From Flavisolibacter ginsenosidimutans (GTDB taxonomy: Bacteria > Bacteroidota > Bacteroidia > Chitinophagales > Chitinophagaceae), in NCBI RefSeq assembly GCF_007970805.1, contig NZ_CP042433.1, positions 2,356,001 through 2,420,000 of the forward strand: DNA of 64,000 nt, given 5' to 3'. Under the pieces are notes generated by a model that worked only from the letters and a program-made list of their open reading frames with translations, ran no database searches and was not told the origin of the DNA. Every line of letters begins with the position of its first letter. Position 1 is the first letter of the stretch. Shown in pieces: positions 61,688-64,000 of this stretch. Both the position numbers and the translations under genes were made by a program.

Positions 61688-63166
61688 TTACCGTTCCAAC
61701 TTAAAAGCCGGGTCAAGTGCCGGACGTTTTTGTGCGTTGGCAACTTTCCAGCCGGTGCGGTACATCCACTCGGTCATCCGCTTTAGTTTTTTAATGTCAA
61801 TAAGCTGCGGCTCGTCCATCGGCGTGTGATAATCGGGGTGCAACAACGTTGTGTAAAACAAAGCCGGGTAACCGGCGCGGGCATAAGGCAAGTGATCGCT
61901 GCGAAAATACCAGCCTTCCACATGCGTTGGTTTGTCCCACAAAGTATCGAGCTTAAAACGCGGCCCTTCGTTGTTTGCCTGCAGGGCCATCGCAACGAGT
62001 TCGGGTGAATTCCGGTGCGGCGCTTGCATGCCCAACAAAGCCGCGCTGTCTGGATTGTTCCGCCCAATCATGTCGCCGTTCAACACTGCTACAATTGAAT
62101 TTTTGTCAACCGTGGGATGACTTGCGTACCACCGCGAACCGAGCAAGCCTCTCTCCTCCGCGCCGTGCCATACAAACAAGGCCGAACGCCTGCCCGGTTG
62201 TTGCCTGAACGCACGGGCAATGGCCAGCAAAGCCACGCTTACCGATGCGTTATCGTCCGCACCGTTGTAGATGGAATCGGTGCCGTAAGGCTGCCGCACG
62301 CCGTCGTGGTCCTGGTGGCCGCTGAACAAAACGTATTCTTTTGAAAGCTGCGCATCGGTGCCTTTTATTTCGGCCACAATGTTTACCGAAGGATAATCAA
62401 AACGCTCAACGGTGATGCTTGCGGTTAGCTGAGCGCCTTTTGCCTTTAACCAATCGGTTGCGCTTGCGTGAACCCAAAGCACCGGTGTTTTTGCTGTGGC
62501 GACGGCATTGGGTCCGCCTTCAATATCGTATGTGCCGCGGGTAAGTGCGGGCAACACCGCAGGCCAGCTTTTCTCACCCATTTCGTCTGCAATAAAAATG
62601 ATAGCCGCCGCGCCTTTTTGCAACAGGCTTGCGTACTTGCGCAACACATAACCGGGATAACGCCGCTCGGGCAGAGAAACATTTAAATTAATGCCGTCGG
62701 GTGATGCAAGAATAACGACGGCCTTGCCTTTTACATCGGCATTTTCTGCCTCCGCGCTTGTTGTGTTGCCCAGGAAAAGCACCGGCGCTGAAACCGCGGC
62801 CGGAGCCGTTTGCGCCACCAACACGTCGTTCCAAAGTGCAAGCTCGTGATCGTTGACCGCAATCTTGCTGGCGTTGCTCACACGGTTGCGCTTCATGGAA
62901 AAAAACTGAAAGAACGTACCGTCATCACCGGCAGGTTTTAAGCCAAGTGCTTGCAGTTTATTCGCCCACCAAACCGAAACTTTTAATTCGTCGAGCGTGC
63001 CGGCTTCGCGGCCGCGAAAATGATCGGAAGCCATCTCGAAGATGTCGGTCTTTAAATCGGATTCTTTGATGGCGGATGTGAGCGGAGCTCTTGGTTTTGC
63101 GTTCTGACCGATGGCACCTTTTGCAAACAGACCTGCGAGTATAAAAACAAGAACAAACTTTTGCAT
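61688..63166 (-). CDS. secreted M28-family zinc peptidase
   Basis: A 492-residue secreted aminopeptidase-like protein. The signal peptide is MQKFVLVFILAGLFAKGAIGQ. A PA-type insert domain lies at about 125-245 (VKGKAVVILASPDG, LLQKGAAAIIFIADEMGEKS). The M28 catalytic domain has the two-zinc ligands in order: FSGHQDHDG, NGADDNASVSV, HGAEERGLLGSRWY (Glu general base), LNGDMIGRNN and FRSDHLPYARAGYPA (His). It probably acts in the periplasm on peptide N-termini. The family also includes carboxypeptidases and glutaminyl cyclases, so the substrate is unsettled. It is monocistronic. Confidence 0.92.
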   Translation of the reverse strand: MQKFVLVFILAGLFAKGAIGQNAKPRAPLTSAIKESDLKTDIFEMASDHFRGREAGTLDELKVSVWWANKLQALGLKPAGDDGTFFQFFSMKRNRVSNASKIAVNDHELALWNDVLVAQTAPAAVSAPVLFLGNTTSAEAENADVKGKAVVILASPDGINLNVSLPERRYPGYVLRKYASLLQKGAAAIIFIADEMGEKSWPAVLPALTRGTYDIEGGPNAVATAKTPVLWVHASATDWLKAKGAQLTASITVERFDYPSVNIVAEIKGTDAQLSKEYVLFSGHQDHDGVRQPYGTDSIYNGADDNASVSVALLAIARAFRQQPGRRSALFVWHGAEERGLLGSRWYASHPTVDKNSIVAVLNGDMIGRNNPDSAALLGMQAPHRNSPELVAMALQANNEGPRFKLDTLWDKPTHVEGWYFRSDHLPYARAGYPALFYTTLLHPDYHTPMDEPQLIDIKKLKRMTEWMYRTGWKVANAQKRPALDPAFKLER

Positions 63167-63341
63167 GTGTAGAAGTTTAAGCGGCGTGCAACAAAAATAG
63201 GTGCGGGAAGCAGAGTAAACGTTTGCAAGGCCGTGCTGGGAAATGAAAGCAATATTTTATTAAATGGGAGAATCGTTGCAGGCGCAGACACACAACCATT
63301 CTTCTTCAACCAAAACTTTTTCATGTACGCTGTTATTTTAA

Positions 63342-64000
63342 ACGCTTTCGGAAAACACCTTGCACAGCCGCATCAATGCCATCAAATTCTATTTTGAGCA
63401 GGTGTTGGGGCGGGAAAAGTTTTTTTGGGAGATACCGCGGCCGAAGAAGCATTTGCAAATTCCGAAAGTGCTAAGTGAGGCTGAGTTGCGAAAACTGTTT
63501 GCGGCGCTCCAAAACAATAAGCACAAGGCAATTTTATTTACTGCTTACAGCGCCGGACTACGGGTAAGCGAAGTCGTCGGGTTGCAGATCAAACATATTG
63601 ACAGCAACCGCATGCAAATTTTTGTAGAAAAGTCAAAAGGAAAGAAAGACCGTGTTGTGATGTTAAGCCCCTTGCTTCTTGATGTTTTGCGGGCTTACCT
63701 GAAAGAGTGCGTCCCGCGTCCGTCCACCTTTCTTTTTGAAGGTTACACCGCAAACACGCCTTATAGCGCAAAGAGTGCCCAGCGGATATTTCAGATGGCG
63801 AGACAAAGGGCAGGGATTAATAAGGCCGTCAGCTTTCACAGTTTGCGCCACAGTTTTGCCACGCATTTGCTGGAGAAGGGCGTGGCCATTCATTTCATTC
63901 AGGATTTATTGGGTCATTTCAGCATTAAAACAACCGCTCGGTATTTGCACGTAACGAAAGAGAAGCTGGTGAATATCCTCAGTCCTTTGGATGATTTGTG
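63342..64000 (+). CDS. tyrosine recombinase/integrase, N-terminally truncated and cut by the window edge
   Basis: An open frame of about 219 codons begins after a TAA at 63339-63341 and runs off the right end. It starts inside the SAM-like core-binding domain (ENTLHSRINAIKFYFEQVLGREKFF) and continues through the catalytic domain. The catalytic set is complete: Arg in SAGLRVSEV, Lys in KSKGKKDRVV, His-x-x-Arg in FHSLRHSFATHLL, His in LLGHFSIKTT, and the Tyr nucleophile in TARYLHV. No ATG precedes the homology; a TTG at 63360 could start it. The N-terminal helices of the core-binding domain are missing, so this is probably a gene remnant or a frame-disrupted integrase. It is the only mobile-element-type gene seen. 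Confidence 0.85.

Noticed and set aside
63052..63324. Minus-strand 90-codon frame overlapping the M28 gene start
   Set aside because: It shadows the signal-peptide region of the peptidase gene and its upstream DNA and has no domain.

Overview
The window reads as chromosome of a member of the Bacteroidota, most likely the family Chitinophagaceae. The signs are a SusC/SusD pair under a hybrid two-component regulator, several secreted glycoside hydrolases, a tmRNA whose predicted tag ends in YAMAA, TAnnTTTG-like promoter elements, few Shine-Dalgarno sites, and a bacterial GH3 (auxin-family) acyl-amide synthetase. Nearly all DNA is coding and most genes lie on the minus strand. The family-level placement is an inference from protein character, not from a search.

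Region 1 (0.2-25 kb) is mostly housekeeping and signalling. It holds a secreted GH3 beta-glycosidase, a KefB/KefC-type antiporter broken by a -1 frameshift, an OmpR-type two-component pair divergent from a double universal stress protein, and a HAD hydrolase. It continues with ssrA, rseP, dxr, a GH3 acyl-amide synthetase, rplU-rpmA, a histone H1-like Ala/Lys/Ser repeat protein and a saccharopine/alanine dehydrogenase-like enzyme. A TPR-CHAT protease gene faces an ECF sigma/anti-sigma pair, and tRNA-Leu(CAA) closes the region.

Region 2 (25.1-41.2 kb) is one long minus-strand catabolic operon, read from the DeoR gene downward. Its order is DeoR regulator, L-fucose-isomerase-like protein, two-gene transketolase, ribose-type ABC transporter with a DUF2291 protein, FGGY kinase, iron alcohol dehydrogenase, DHDPS-family aldolase/dehydratase, PdxA2-like dehydrogenase, DUF1537 acid-sugar kinase and Na+/solute symporter. 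Isomerase, kinase and split transketolase together resemble the non-oxidative D-apiose route (apiose to apulose to apulose-4-phosphate, then DHAP plus xylulose-5-phosphate). The DUF1537/PdxA2 pair adds a C4 sugar-acid branch that also ends in DHAP. The substrate is inferred, not shown.

Region 3 (41.4-56.9 kb) is a polysaccharide utilization locus in the order HTCS sensor-regulator, SusC, SusD, GH35, GH88, DUF2264/GH154-like and GH2. A hairpin after susD and a terminator after GH2 delimit the units. It probably breaks down an acidic, galactose-containing plant glycan, and region 2 may catabolise a released monosaccharide.

Region 4 (56.9-64 kb) holds proA-proB, a plus-strand terminator with no visible gene in front of it, a NagB-PIG-L fusion, a secreted M28 peptidase, and an N-terminally truncated tyrosine recombinase that runs off the right edge.
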